Assembly (NCBI RefSeq): GCF_018691265.1
Contig: NW_024881303.1
Location: 7,991,777-8,055,776 of the forward strand
DNA: 64,000 nucleotides
Reading direction: 5' to 3'
Origin: Tyto alba
Taxonomy: Eukaryota > Chordata > Aves > Strigiformes > Tytonidae
Made by a program: the position numbers and the translations under genes. How positions within the stretch are numbered: the stretch's first letter is position 1; each line of letters opens with the position of its first letter. Positions 1 through 11,220 of this stretch are shown one piece after another. The notes under the pieces are model-generated. The model had not been told where the DNA came from. It saw nothing but the letters and a program-made list of their open reading frames with translations, and ran no database searches.

Positions 1-408
1 GCGGTCGGGAAGGGCTTGCCTGGCTGGTGTGTAGGTAAACGGCAATGAAGCGTCAGTCCCTGTGTGATACTGAGAAGCAGATATCAGTTCAGTTTATTTT
101 GTGCATTAGTAATGCATGTGACTTTAATACTAGTGCTTTAGGGAGTTTGATGCAATGCTCACGTTGTGAGATAGAAATATGATTGGGGGGTATTTAATTT
201 TTAACTTTATGTTTAATTTGATACAAGGAATTACATGCAGTGTTGTGTGAGAGCTTAAGGTCTGGCCGTCTTTGAAAATGTCCCAAAACTTGAGCTTTGT
301 GGTAATATGTTTTAAAATACCTAAAACTTGTTTCTGCATTATGGACTTTCTAAAGCCTTCACTTTCATAGTTACTTGCTTTAACATGCTTCTTTTTTGTT
401 TACTTTAG
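1..408 (+). other. SNAPC1 intron 1, 3' part
   Basis: Non-coding, AT-rich, ending in the polypyrimidine tract and AG at 407-408 used by exon 2. No other feature seen. Confidence 0.85.
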
Positions 409-568
409 TGGTAAAATAAGAGCTTTGGAGAGGAATAAGCTCACAAAGAAGACTTTAGAACTGGCACAGCAGTACTTCCTGCCCCCCTACGCTTTCCAAA
501 TTAGAGTTGGTGCTCTGTACCTTTTGTATGGGCTGTATAATACACAGGTTTGCCAGCCAAAACAAAAG
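409..568 (+). CDS. SNAPC1: SNAPC1 exon 2 (first exon in the window)
   Basis: The acceptor is a pyrimidine-rich tract ending TTTAG at 408. The exon opens with the last base of a split codon, then reads GKIRALERNKLTKKTLELAQ, QYFLPPYAFQIRVGALYLL and YGLYNTQVCQPKQK. It ends in phase 0 at a GTAATT donor (569). This is the most conserved part of SNAP43 and matches the human FLPPYTFQIRVGALYLLYG block as I remember it. The open frame running on to 655 is intron read-through. Confidence 0.95.
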
Positions 569-3500
569 GTAATTGTTCTTGAGGTTTTATTGTCAGGTCA
601 TACTAGATGTAAGATATATGGTGTAACTGTCTACTTTGTCAGCATAAATGGGTAGGACATTTTCTCTCGCTGTCTTAAAATAAATATACTTAGAACCAGA
701 TGGTCCCTTTAGAAAAGGTCACCTTTCAAGTACCTTTGGATTTGAGAACTTACATGGTGGTGACTAAAGTATTGTGTATACCTCCTAAATTGTAGCTGTG
801 ATCTCAGAAGCCTAGTTTGCCAGATAGGAATCTCTTCTCTATTTAAAAACAAAGATGGCAAGCTTTCAAGATGGGAACAGTGAATGTGCTCATCAGCTCT
901 GTGGAGAGCTCCATTACAGCCTCAGTTGTTCCTTAGAATATCAACAGAATGAAGACTGGCTTAATTATTTCCAGTTCCTGTTAACCAGAAGCAGAAGTGG
1001 AATTTGTAAATAGGTTGAAAGGACAAATGCCTGAATAAAATGTCTCTTTGCTGCTTCTAGGACAGGAGATCAGTATGTAAAGTCGTTGGAAACTCGCTAC
1101 AAGGAGAAGTGTTTTACTTGGAAACTGTGATGTATTGAGTCCATATGCACAATTGAGTCCAAATTCTTTAAATAAGAAACTGAAGTATTCTACAATGATG
1201 CAATTACATCTCATATCTGAACTTCAAAGAAGTCAATACGTTTTACGGAGATGAATTTAGGAAATTTTGAAACTACTGCTATATAGCAACTGTTAGAGAG
1301 TCCAGGAATTATTAAAGAAGCTAATTTGGGTAGAGAGAATGAAGTGGACAGAGTACATGGAGAGGAAGGAAAGCAAGGAGCTAGGGATACTTTTATGAGC
1401 ATTTCACTGACAACAAATCATGGTACAATTATTATTTCCTAATCATCTAGTGAGTGAGTGAGTGTCTCCTAGGTGTGTATTGTTTCCATCATCTTGAAAT
1501 GTGAAGAGTTAACTTTTTCAAATGTCAGAGAAAGCAACTGCAGTGAGAATATTTAACACAACACTATAATAAGCTTATCTGAATAAAATTTTGATAGTAG
1601 TAACTTGTTATAGTAGGATCCTTTCTGTAGTTCTGTGATCACGTCACATGTTACACCCTAGACATCCAAGAACTGCGTGTAGTATAACATGATCACAGTA
1701 GTCAGCTGAATTAATTTTGTTGAAATATGCAGGTCAGGATGACAATATACAACTTTTGTTGCAGATCAGAATTGCGCTCAAAGATTGGCCTGAAATCCAG
1801 AGATTTCAACAGGATCTGATAGACTCCCAGCATTATGACGCAGCATTCATATTTAGGACACTGCGACTTGCCAGAGCATTCCATTTCACAGCAATGCCAA
1901 AGCTGGTGAGTTATTACATTAATGATTTGCCATTTTTAATAAAATATCTTCAGCTTTCAATAGCTGACAGTTCAACAGCACTCATGTATTTAGTTTAGCT
2001 TTGGGGCTGTGTTGAAATGTAGTAAGTCTTGTTCTGTGTATCTAGGTACGTGATGTAAAGCTTCAAGAATATTTGAATGTGTCATGCTTCTCACTTGAAA
2101 ATATTTTTTTGAGTATCTAATGTTCTTATTAGGTTTGAGATGACTTATAATTTCTAGAAATGTCATCCTCTTGAATCTGAGTGCTGGATTAAATTCTTGA
2201 CTAGGGAGTAATTTTTTTTAAATGCTGACTGAGCACTCGACAGTAAAGCTGCATGGTATTGTTGATGAGATGGTTTTATGCTTTTTGGCATCTCTTGATG
2301 GTTGGGTATGCAGTAAGAATTTTCAAGAGGGGGTGTCATTTTTAGTTTGCTTTTAGGTTACAAATCATTGTTTCCTGCTATAGCTAAACTACCGAACTAA
2401 GAAGGTGATTCAGGAAAATGAATTTAAAGAAGAATTTAAGGACCCAAGTAACAGAGTAAACAGCCTCATCACTAATGATGTATTGGAGGTACAGTAACTT
2501 TTAAACTACAGATTAATCATGTTTTTTTTTGTTGCTTTGTTTTATTTCTTCTGTTGTCCAAGGGCTAGAACTTATCTAATGAGCACAGTCTTGTCCTTTG
2601 TAAATCTTATGGAATGCAGACTAGGGTAATCGTCCATCCCAGCAATTTTACCGAATGCTCAAAACCACTGCATTTATTATGGAAGATTTGTGGTACCATT
2701 CTCAATGCTGAAATATGCTCTAATGTTTTGTGATTTTGCCTCAGTAAGATGTAAAAGGGGAAGGGTATAAATAGTTAATTGTCACTAAGATAGAGAAAGG
2801 GGAAGCGTGTTTGTTTTGATCTGTCTGCAGGTTGCAGCTGGAAGCTTGATACTTGAGGTAATACTGAATTTGGTTATCTGCAAGTTTATAGCCTTCTCTA
2901 ACCTTTATTTCTCCTTTTAAAACTTGGTTTTGTTTAATATATAATACATTTTATAAAAAATAGGGAATTTAAGCTGGGTATAGGTTCTTGTATTACTTGT
3001 TATGATGCTTTGTTTACAGGTTTTTCCAGGTGCTGTTACCAAATAGGTATCATCAGTAAGGTTCACTACAGTGGTACAAAAATCAGTAATCTGTGAAATG
3101 TCGGGGTGAGAAGACCTGCTTCCTCAAAAGGAGGAATTAAAATGTTGTCTCCAAAGAGATGAAAATAGACCACCATATCAGAATGAGACCTCTGTGAACA
3201 CTGATCCTGAATATCACTGAAACTTCCTTCTTAGTTTAAATAATTCAAGATACTCTTTCTTTTTTTTGCTTATTTAGTGGACTGATGTGACAGTGCTAGG
3301 TAGCATTATTGCTAGGCTCCCTAAACCTGAACTGATCTAAACACTCCTGCTAGTTCCATGGTCTCCTTAGAGTGGTTTGTATAACCCTGGTTTTGTTCAT
3401 TGAGGACCAGTCTTGTTTTACTGCTGGAATCTGTTTTTCCTGAGAAGAGTATCTTTTTCTATTTTAGGAACTGATGAATATTCATGACCACTATCAGAAA

Positions 3501-6500
3501 ATGAAGTGTGTCATTTCAGCGGACAAATCCCAGCCAGACAAGGCGCTGAGCTTGATAAAAGATGAATTTGTAGTTACTCTTAAAGACATAACTTTAGAAC
3601 ATCAGGAATGGCAGCAGAACCGAATGGTAGGTGAAAACACCACCTGTGCTCTGGCAACTTAACAGGTTGTGTGAACGTGCCAGAACTGTCTGTCTTTGGG
3701 TAACTATCTCTGAACATACTTTTTAAATATCAGATGTAAGTAGAAGGAACTGTAACACTGAAGATATGGAATGAGTTAAAACCCCAGGCAGAGTTATGGT
3801 GGGGGGGGAGGGCTGTGGACTTGTATGTGGTACTGCCTCTGTGATAATGTAAATGATTGTTGAGAGGTAAGCCCTGGAAGATGTGACTTTTGGGCAGTAT
3901 TAGAATGACCATATGAAACACCTCTGTAACATTTATTCTTGGATCAAGGAAAGGCTGTAGTTTAAGATTGATGAGGAAAATGGGCATATGTATAAATATT
4001 TGTTTTTCACAATTCTTGGATTTTAGCTGCCTTGCATGTGACAGACATTTAAAAGATGTTTTATTTTTCAGAAATTATTCCTAAATGCTCAAGAAACTAA
4101 TGAAGTATCGAGCAATAAGGAAGAAGGGACTTTGCTAGAATCAGAGGTAAGAAAAATTAATTAGTTTGCTACATTGCGCAGGCCAAATCTGTTAGTTTTT
4201 TGGCTTCTGATCACCGGCTAAGCAGGGCATGTCAGGGCTTGATAGTGTCAAAGTAGGTTCCAGGAATAGCTAGTGGGGCTAGTTGGTTGTTGTTTGGTTT
4301 GTTGGTTTTGGTTTTAAATCACATTGTTTTCTGTTAAGCTGTGAGCATTCACTGCTGTGATAGGTTTTTGATGCTTGTAATAAAAAGTCTCTTTCAGGTA
4401 AGGAGGAGAAAGAGCTGTATTTCCTTGGCCAGACTCCTTTAGGTTCCTCCTGGAGTTTCAACTAAATGCAATATCTGTTTTTTATGCTACAAAATGATTT
4501 CATGTGGTTCTTACCTGCTTATTTCAACTTTGAATTTGAGTAGGATGTGAAGTTTCAAATTTTACTTTTCTCCTGGGCTTTGTTACAGTGAAGGTAACAA
4601 AAATTATGGTCTGTTTTGTGAAGTGACGGTTTGGTGGCATTCTAATTATATAGGACTAATTCTAATTCTAGAAATACAGCTGTAGTGGGATACTGCTCAT
4701 GTGATTCTCTGATGCGATATTTAATTTCAAGACTGCTATAATAGAATATGAAGACTTTTTCTGACGTATTTTTTTTCTTTGCAGGGTTCTGAAAGAGCAA
4801 ATGCATTGGCTAGAATCAAATACAGGTCTTACTCTGCAGTTGTTGAGGTAGGTATAAAATTAGATGATAGGGATGTATTTATTTTTAAAGAACAGTTTTA
4901 AGTACCAGTTTAATGTAAATGCTGGGTTGGAAGGGAATGAGTTAAAATTGCATTCAGTAATCAGTGGAGATATGGTCTATGCTTGGGGGATTTTAATTGA
5001 TAAGGTAACTTTTAATGTCTGTGTTCTGCTTAAGTAGATGGAGTAAAAATACTTGTGAGTGTAATTGCTCAAATTCCTTGAAGCTTAGGTATTGGAATTT
5101 CTGAAGAGGCTTATGAAAATGATCTTGAGGGGTTTAAAGTCAGTTGTTTCTCGAAAACATTGTTTCAATAACTGCTACTTTAAAAATATTGTTGATTTGT
5201 CTTTTTCATAGCAGGCCTCTGAGAAACATCAAAAACTTTCCTTGTTTATTAAAATCTCTTACTGAAAAATGCATTATTAAATGAAACAGAGCTCTGGAAT
5301 GTATAACAGTCCAGAATTTTGAATATGCAGTGATAAAGTGTTCTAGGCATCTGAGGAAAATATGAAAGTAAGGAGGCTTTATGGTTCACCAGTTTTCGGA
5401 AGTGTTCCTTTTGGTTGCACACGGTCGTGTGTGGCATGATGTAGGTTGATACCAAACAGAGAATGGTTTGAAAATAGATGAGTGTTTCATTACCTGAATT
5501 TTAAGTGATATACCCATTACGTCATAGAAAAATGTTGTCCTGTTAAAACTGAAGAACAGTAACTAGTGGGAATCCTCTCTCCCTCCTCTTACATCCCTTC
5601 TCCACCCTGACATGAAAGTTGATACTTTGGTCCTTGCTGATCTGTAAAGTACTGGATGTCATAGAGTAATATCTGGCTATGGAAGTTTAGCTTTTTTTTG
5701 TATCATTCGTGTGTATGTTTGGGTTCTAGGCTTCTAAATCGAGAAGACATCGTCAAGTAAAATTAGAATCTTCTGAATCAGGATCAAATTACGGGAAATC
5801 TCCAAGCCGAAGTAAAAAAAACAGTAGGAGACCACAGCCAGGAAGGGGAAGAGATTCTTTGGAAGTCAAAGGTATTTTTCCATTGCATTTGTGAACCTGG
5901 AGAGACTGCAGAAGTTTATCCATTGCTTTGCAAGCTGATACAGTTAGGTTAAATTTTACTGTTGATCAGTGGAGGAAGAAGTTCAAAGAAATGTTCTGTG
6001 ATGCCACTGTCGTAATTTAATCTTTTTGTGTGTTTTTCATGGACTGGTGAAGTAGAAAGACAACCTGAGTGCATGCAGTTTATTGTTAGTCTGAAATCTC
6101 ATACATTGTCCTGCTAATTTTTCTCTGAAAAGGCATGACCTTGGAAAAGCATGTCCTGTGTGGCAGTGGCCTAATTTTTCCTATTGTCATAAAACAAACA
6201 CACTGGAGATTAGGATATGCGTCTGTTTCTTTTCTGACAGATAGCTTCTCCATTTGAAGCTATCTTTTTGATGAAAGTCAGCCTATCTGATGGTTTTGGT
6301 GGTTAATTCTATCTTCATGAACTCCAAAGTAAACCTTGCCTTTTTCTATTCCGTTCCTGAGCTCTTGAAGGAATATCCTCTAATATTTCTGAAGAGAAAA
6401 TGATATTGATGTCAATGACGATGATTGCTTTGTAAAACCTTAATCTCAGTGTTGCAGTTACTACGTTATCACAGTTCTAGATTTGTGTAGTTTATAGCTA

Positions 6501-9500
6501 GACTTAACTTCCCTTGTTGACAGGAGGGGTTTTTTATACACCTCTGACTTGTTTTTTGTGGTTCTGTTCGGTAATTGTTTTATTTCTCCTGAGCATTATA
6601 ACTTTAGGAATAAAAACAATTTTAAGGGGCAAACTTTTCTTTCTTTGAAATGCACCCTAGAAGGAAGTACTTTTAACTGCTTGTACTTGATATCCTTCTG
6701 GTTTATCTGTACTGATACAAGAAGCATTGAGATGCCCCTATATGTGGTCCATGAAGGCCCTTGGTTAATGTAGTCAGAAAGACTTCCAAATTTTAACAAG
6801 AGATATTATGAAATATTAAATGCAAATGCCTGTAATCTCCCCTTGAATACCGTGGAGAAGATAAAATTTTGTGCATGAGAAGAATGGCTGCCTACAGAGC
6901 AACATTGCCTGTAGGGAGAAAAAGTACAAGCAGAATGTAATGGAGTAAGTGAGGATATGGTGAACATTTTTAGAAGTAAGGAAATTGGACTAGGGACTCC
7001 CTTCTGCCTCAGACCAGAAGTTTTTTCAAAAAGATTTACTTACCTGATCCAAAGCTGCTAAATTAATACCTTTTAAATTTCTTTTATTTGTCAAATTTGT
7101 TGAAAGTATGATGCTGAGACCAACAACTTAAAGGATTAGCTATTTATATGGATTCTTGTTGTATGGTGTTATCATTTATGTTAATACATTCTGAAAGAGA
7201 TCAAGTCTCAGAACTTGAGGACTGACTCATTTTGATGTGAGATAAGACTGGGGCTGAGGGTACTTAGCTAGATCAAAAGAGGAGGTGAGGAAGGAGAGAG
7301 AGATTGGCTATCTCTTTCAGATCTCTGCCAGAGAGATTCTGTCTAGTGTTGCTGATCTTTGGCATATCTGAACGTAAATCAAGTGATTGATTTACCTATT
7401 TTACAGTCGTAGCATTTATGTCATCTGGATTAGTGCAGTTTTGCTTTCTAGGTATTTGCGCATCCCTGTTTATGCATCATTTTTTTGTCTTCCAAGACTT
7501 TCTTTAGATCTCTGTCTCCCAGTTCTGAAAACATAGGAAAATACTTTTCTTAAGGAAATCATCTTTCTGATATCCAACTTTTAAACTGATAGAAGTTGCT
7601 CTGCCATTTAAGTTTTTTTTCATTTACTTATTATATATTAAAGGTTAAGTGAAATTGAACAGCAAAATAGTTTTGAATGAACTTTGAAGACAGGGATTGT
7701 GTTTCAAAGTTTCAGACTGTTTTCTGACTTCCTTAGCTTCTGCTAGAAAATAAGGAATAAGGCCATTTTGAATTATCTCTGGATTGATTTGGTGATTAAT
7801 ATGCTTTAATCTTGTAGTGTCAATTACTTGTTATTGTAGGTTTCTTTAGTGAGCCATATGAAGGTACTGTGGAATGTAGGTGTTTATCAACAGCCTTTGA
7901 CTAGAAAGTCAAGAGAGCAAGGGAACAATCCTTTTAACTGCTGGACCTGAGATGCAGAAGAGAAAAAAACCAACCAACCAAACAAACAAAAAAACCCCAA
8001 ACCTGATAGTTTTCCATAAAAATCTATTCACAGGTGAAATGCAAGTGGCAAAAGAAACTGTTACTCGGCATATTGGGATGCCTATAATCACAGAAGAGGA
8101 GAACTCAGATGAAGGAGGTACAATGAAATTCTAACAAACCAGTGACTTGTGTTTTAATAGCTCTCTACTATGATGTATTTTTCTGAAATGAAAGCTGATA
8201 TTTTGGACCATGTGTTGCTGCCTTGCAAAAGCTAGATTAGTTTTTAGTGTGTAAATTGTCACATGAAAATTGAAGCTTTGATTTGAGACTTTGTTACAAG
8301 CACACATGTGGTGGCAAAATCCTGAGTCATGTTTTTCTGCATATATTTCATTATAGTGTGTTCAGAGTTAAGACTGGTCCAGTTAAAAGGAGACTTACTC
8401 TTCTACAGTACAAATCTGGCTTGAAGAGTTCCAAGTTCAGGGAACAGTGATTATTTTTTTTTTTTTTTTTTGATCATTCTCCCACTTGGAGAAGATACCT
8501 GTTCCAGTTGCTCTGGGAACTTAGGTAACCTGTGCTCGAGGTCAGATTAGTCCTTGCTGCCCTCACCTTTGTGGAAGTGAGGGGATACAGAAGTTTCCCC
8601 TCTAGCCTTAGTTTTAGCTGGGCAGTTCTTCAAGGATTAAGTTCCAGTATACGTGTACAGTAATAGTGTCCTCTGCTGTATTACAAGTTGTCTGACATAG
8701 TTGGGGTAGGATTCTGGGAACTGCAGCAGAAGAGTGGATGACTTTGCTATCACTCACGTTCCTGAAAATAATGTAATTTTTATTTGGATGCAGTGGTAAA
8801 GCAGGTTTCTCAAAGCTGATGATGGCATTGCTCTACAGATGCATCAAATGGATGTAGTACAAATTGAGATGTTAGATGATCTTGAACTGCTCTACAACTC
8901 AGAAGCTTCAGGGTCTGTTTTCAATATTGCTTGAGGAGAGCATAAGCACCATGGAACAGACACTGTACAAAGAAAAGAATCCTATTTATCTTGAGGTACC
9001 TTATTTAGCTGTGCTCTGGGAAGAGCCCAGGGTCCTGCTTTGCTGTCATGTCTCAAACATGGGTAGCATTCCTGGGAAGAGGATCTGGCCAGCTAAAGGC
9101 ACAGTTTCCACTGGCAGTTCTAGCTAGTCTAAGACGGATGGCAGGCAGACCTGATAGACCAGAGGTATTGCTTCTTAATCTGAAAGGGTAGGATTTAATT
9201 AGGTTGCTTAAAGGGGGACCAAAGGGTTAAGTACAACTTCTGGAAAGCTTTAATGACATTGATGAGTGAGAGGAGTGTATTTTTTTCAGTTAATTTACAA
9301 TCCAAAATTGTACGTAACTGAAGGATATTTCATACAAGGGAGCATAATAACTATTCAAATACATTTGTAGTAGTAGCATGTTTATATTTGCTCTTTTTAA
9401 AAGTAAAAGAGTATCTTGCAGTACTGAAATTAGATTACATTCTCTGATCACCTCAGTTGTAAACAATGTGAATTTGTTCAATTTTAAATGGTCAGATTGA

Positions 9501-10031
9501 AGGCACAATGGTACATTTAATACTGTACTTTATTTACTTTTCCTTCAAGTTGTTGCAGACAAAAGGTTTCTTTCTAAATCAGGGCCATTCTCCATTTCTC
9601 AGAATTTGCCAGCAAATTCTGAAACATTAAAAATATCCAGAAGCAATCTCCTCAGGTATTTTGTGCTTAATTTTGTGAGTATTCCATTGTCAAATTCATA
9701 ATGAAATCTTAAAGGTGTTCCTGAGGAGCAGAAAGCTCTCAAGATTGAATAAGATTTGAAGTATAGTATTTTGTTCATCAATGGAATTTTAATTGATGTT
9801 TTGAATTACAGTGTGCTGTAGAATCTAGAAAGATTTTTCTCTTGTTTAAAACCGTGGGGAGAGGGATTGGGAGGGGATCTCAAGAGCTCATCTAATTTAC
9901 TTCCTTTGCTAGGCAGAATTAATTCTACTTTAATCATTCCCATGAGGTAAGATAGATTGAAAAGCTTGTCAGAAAAATCTCTTTATTTCCTTTCAGAAGT
10001 ATCTCTCCCCAAGAGGAAAAGAAGATGTTAG
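409..10031 (+). CDS. SNAPC1: SNAPC1 (SNAP43), snRNA-activating protein complex subunit 1; exons 2-10, 5' end outside window
   Basis: SNAPC1 is a core subunit of the nuclear SNAPc/PTF complex, which binds the proximal sequence element of snRNA genes and recruits RNA polymerase II (U1, U2) or III (U6). Joined coding exons: 409-568, 1765-1905, 2384-2488, 3468-3626, 4072-4146, 4785-4847, 5730-5871, 8034-8117, 9997-10031. All introns are GT-AG and the frame stays open to the stop. The 964 coding bases give about 320 residues. I recall human SNAPC1 as about 368 residues in ten exons, so one 5' exon of roughly 43 codons is missing upstream. The N-terminal half is the conserved SNAP43 domain (LYLLYGLYNTQ, IALKDW, RAFHFTAMPKL, EEFKDPS, HDHYQKMK, DKALSLIKDEF). 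The second half is hydrophilic and basic (ASKSRRHRQVKL), then an acidic ITEEENSDEG patch and a terminal PKRKRR that looks like a nuclear localisation signal. Identification is from remembered family motifs, not a search. Confidence 0.95.
569..1764 (+). other. SNAPC1 intron 2
   Basis: GTAATT to GCAG intron of 1,196 bases. AT-rich, with no repeat or conserved element I can recognise. The open frames on the opposite strand between 981 and 1402 are unremarkable. Confidence 0.85.
1765..1905 (+). CDS. SNAPC1: SNAPC1 exon 3
   Basis: Phase 0 on both sides, 47 codons. The acceptor is TTTTGTTGCAG ending at 1764 and the donor is GTGAGT at 1906. It encodes IRIALKDWPEIQRFQQDLID, SQHYDAAFIFRTLRLARAF and HFTAMPKL. 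An AG further upstream (1731-1732) is not used, because the conserved protein resumes exactly at IRIALKDW. Confidence 0.94.
2384..2488 (+). CDS. SNAPC1: SNAPC1 exon 4
   Basis: Thirty-five codons, phase 0 on both sides, between TTTCCTGCTATAG and GTACAG. It encodes LNYRTKKVIQENEFKEEF, then KDPSNRVNSLITNDVLE. The EEFKDPS-RV-LIT-DVLE pattern matches SNAP43. The exon is too short to stand out as an open frame and was found by following the protein across the introns. Confidence 0.93.
3468..3626 (+). CDS. SNAPC1: SNAPC1 exon 5
   Basis: Fifty-three codons, phase 0 on both sides, acceptor TATTTTAG at 3467, donor GTAGGT at 3627. It encodes ELMNIHDHYQKMKCVISADK, SQPDKALSLIKDEFVVTL and KDITLEHQEWQQNRM. 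The HDHYQ-MK and DKALSLIKD blocks are characteristic of SNAPC1. Confidence 0.95.
4072..4146 (+). CDS. SNAPC1: SNAPC1 exon 6
   Basis: Twenty-five codons, phase 0. The acceptor tract TTATTTTTCAG ends at 4071 and the donor is GTAAGA at 4147. It encodes KLFLNAQETNEVSSNKE, then EGTLLESE, a low-conservation acidic linker. Assigned by splice sites, frame continuity and position; little family similarity is expected here. Confidence 0.85.
4785..4847 (+). CDS. SNAPC1: SNAPC1 exon 7
   Basis: Twenty-one codons, phase 0, acceptor TTTTTTTCTTTGCAG at 4784, donor GTAGGT at 4848. It encodes GSERANALARIKYRSYSAVV plus E. It corresponds to the human ERAESLAKIKSKAFSVVIQ stretch as I recall it, just before the basic segment. 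Confidence 0.9.
4848..5729 (+). other. SNAPC1 intron 7
   Basis: 882-base GT-AG intron, AT-rich, nothing else recognised. Confidence 0.85.
5730..5871 (+). CDS. SNAPC1: SNAPC1 exon 8, basic Ser/Lys/Arg-rich segment
   Basis: Starts in phase 0 after GGGTTCTAG and ends after one base of a codon (donor GTATTT at 5872). It encodes ASKSRRHRQVKLESSESGS, then NYGKSPSRSKKNSRRPQPG and RGRDSLEVK. ASKSRRHRQVKL-SS-S is a recognisable SNAPC1 block and likely part of a nuclear-targeting or DNA-proximal basic region. A run of eight A (5814-5821) lies inside the Ser-Lys-Lys-Asn codons. Confidence 0.93.
5872..8033 (+). other. SNAPC1 intron 8 with a short CAAA-rich tract
   Basis: The largest intron of the gene in this window at 2,162 bases. 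Near its 3' end, 7961-8001 is an A/C-only stretch of CCAA and CAAA units lying just before the acceptor. No exon-like sequence seen between the two splice sites. Confidence 0.85.
8034..8117 (+). CDS. SNAPC1: SNAPC1 exon 9, acidic patch
   Basis: Phase 1 on both sides; acceptor CTATTCACAG at 8033, donor GTACAA at 8118. It encodes GEMQVAKETVTRHIGMPIIT, then EEENSDEGG across the junctions. The MP-ITEEEN signature matches human SNAPC1 near its C-terminus. The ATG-initiated frame from 7952 is intron read-in. Confidence 0.93.
8118..9996 (+). other. SNAPC1 intron 9 with an 18-base T run
   Basis: 1,879-base intron. A homopolymeric T run spans 8454-8471. No additional coding exon was needed to keep the frame, and none was seen. 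Confidence 0.85.
9997..10031 (+). CDS. SNAPC1: SNAPC1 exon 10, terminal coding segment and stop
   Basis: The acceptor is CTCTTTATTTCCTTTCAG at 9996. Phase 1 entry gives EVSLPKRKRRC followed by TAG at 10029-10031. The short basic tail parallels the KKRRKH-type end of human SNAPC1 and is a plausible monopartite nuclear localisation signal. Only 35 coding bases are present. Confidence 0.92.
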
Positions 10032-10490
10032 AGGACCCTGTTGGAGAAGCACTCATGTTAATTTTTATGTCAAAATGTAAATGCCAGAGGTAACACAAAG
10101 TACTTGTTTTGGATGCCTTTGAATGTACAAGAAGTGGTGTCAGGGACCAGAACTACAGGTGATGCTGTAGTACTGGTAGTGACTGGTATACCTTAGCTGT
10201 CTCATGGTGCCTTTATTCACCTAGTGACTGCTTCTTGGGGGAGACAAAGTGCGTCATTTGAGATGGAAAGAGAAGATGGTTGCTTGTTGTATTTAGCTTG
10301 TACAATGTGAGTTATCACGTGGAACTTATGTCAATCTGCAATGATGGTTTTAGCTGAAACTGTTGAAAGAACAGCTCACACAATATTTGTCCATATGGGA
10401 TATGTTTGTAATCTTTTATCTCTGAACATAAAATTAAGGTTACTGACTGTTGAAAATTAGTACAATAAATTATTTTTCACAGTTTACTTG
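10032..10490 (+). other. SNAPC1: SNAPC1 3' UTR with AATAAA poly(A) signal at 10464-10469
   Basis: A canonical AATAAA at 10464-10469 lies about 435 bases after the stop. A GT-containing stretch follows about 35 bases later (GGCGTGTAAC near 10502-10511), as expected downstream of a cleavage site. Cleavage near 10,485 is inferred; a longer alternative 3' UTR cannot be excluded. Confidence 0.65.
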
Positions 10491-10998
10491 ATCCATTTTA
10501 TGGCGTGTAACTTCAGCAATGTTTATCATGGTTTGATCCCACAGGTGTGGGAAATTAACTTTGTGATAAGCCTTTTATTGTACTCTGTCTCCAGCAGATC
10601 TGGAATAATTGTATATTCAAATGAAGAAATGTGAAGTGCATTTATTAATTCTGCAGATGACTCTCAGCTGTACAATAGCAGGACTGGAATTCAAAATGAT
10701 CTTTATAAATTAGAGAGGAGTGGAAGAAGTGGGTGTGGAGGTAAACAAAGCTCAGTACTGAGAACAGGTACAGGATGGGGAAGTGATTGCTAGGCAACAG
10801 TACTGCAGAAAAAGCAAACAGCCTGGGAATCATAAGTTGGAGTATTTTCTGTAAACAATAACAAGCACTAGAATTTGTCATTCAGCCCTAAAAGTCTATA
10901 GCCTTAAATACCCCCATCTGACACAGCAATTCAAGAAGAATGTGGATAGTTACTGTCATTATTTTCTCCAGCTGATCATAGCCATACTGTCAGGAAAG

Positions 10999-11220
10999 GC
11001 CAAAGGAGTTGAGGTGTTCTCTCCTACAAGAAGAAATATAAAAGTATAAATTGGAAATATTTTGAATATAAAAGGGACCTAAATTGAGTGATTTTGTTTG
11101 GTAGTATGACTTGTAAAAGCCAAAGGAATTGAAGTGCCCTTTCCTAGAAGAAAAAACACTAAGTGGAAATATAAATGATTTGACTACAAAAGGGGCCTGT
11201 GTAAATGTGTTGGTTGGTAA
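10999..11220. repeat. Diverged tandem duplication, two units of about 120 bp
   Basis: Unit 1 begins at 10999 (GCCAAAGGAGTTGAGGTG) and unit 2 at 11119 (GCCAAAGGAATTGAAGTG), an exact 120-base offset. Further matching blocks keep the order: CTCTCCTACAAGAAG versus CTTTCCTAGAAGAA, TTGGAAATAT versus GTGGAAATAT, AAAAGGGACCT versus AAAAGGGGCCT, and TTGTTTGGTA versus TTGGTTGGTA. Small indels separate the copies, so the duplication is old. Confidence 0.85.

Larger units (their letters stand above)
1906..4784 (+). other. SNAPC1 introns 3-6 (1906-2383, 2489-3467, 3627-4071, 4147-4784)
   Basis: Four short GT-AG introns of 478, 979, 445 and 638 bases, AT-rich and unstructured. The coordinates given here enclose exons 4, 5 and 6, which are listed separately. 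Confidence 0.85.

Noticed and set aside
425..655. Treating the 76-codon open frame as a free-standing small gene
   Set aside because: The first part is SNAPC1 exon 2; after 568 the frame continues only into the intron past a consensus donor.
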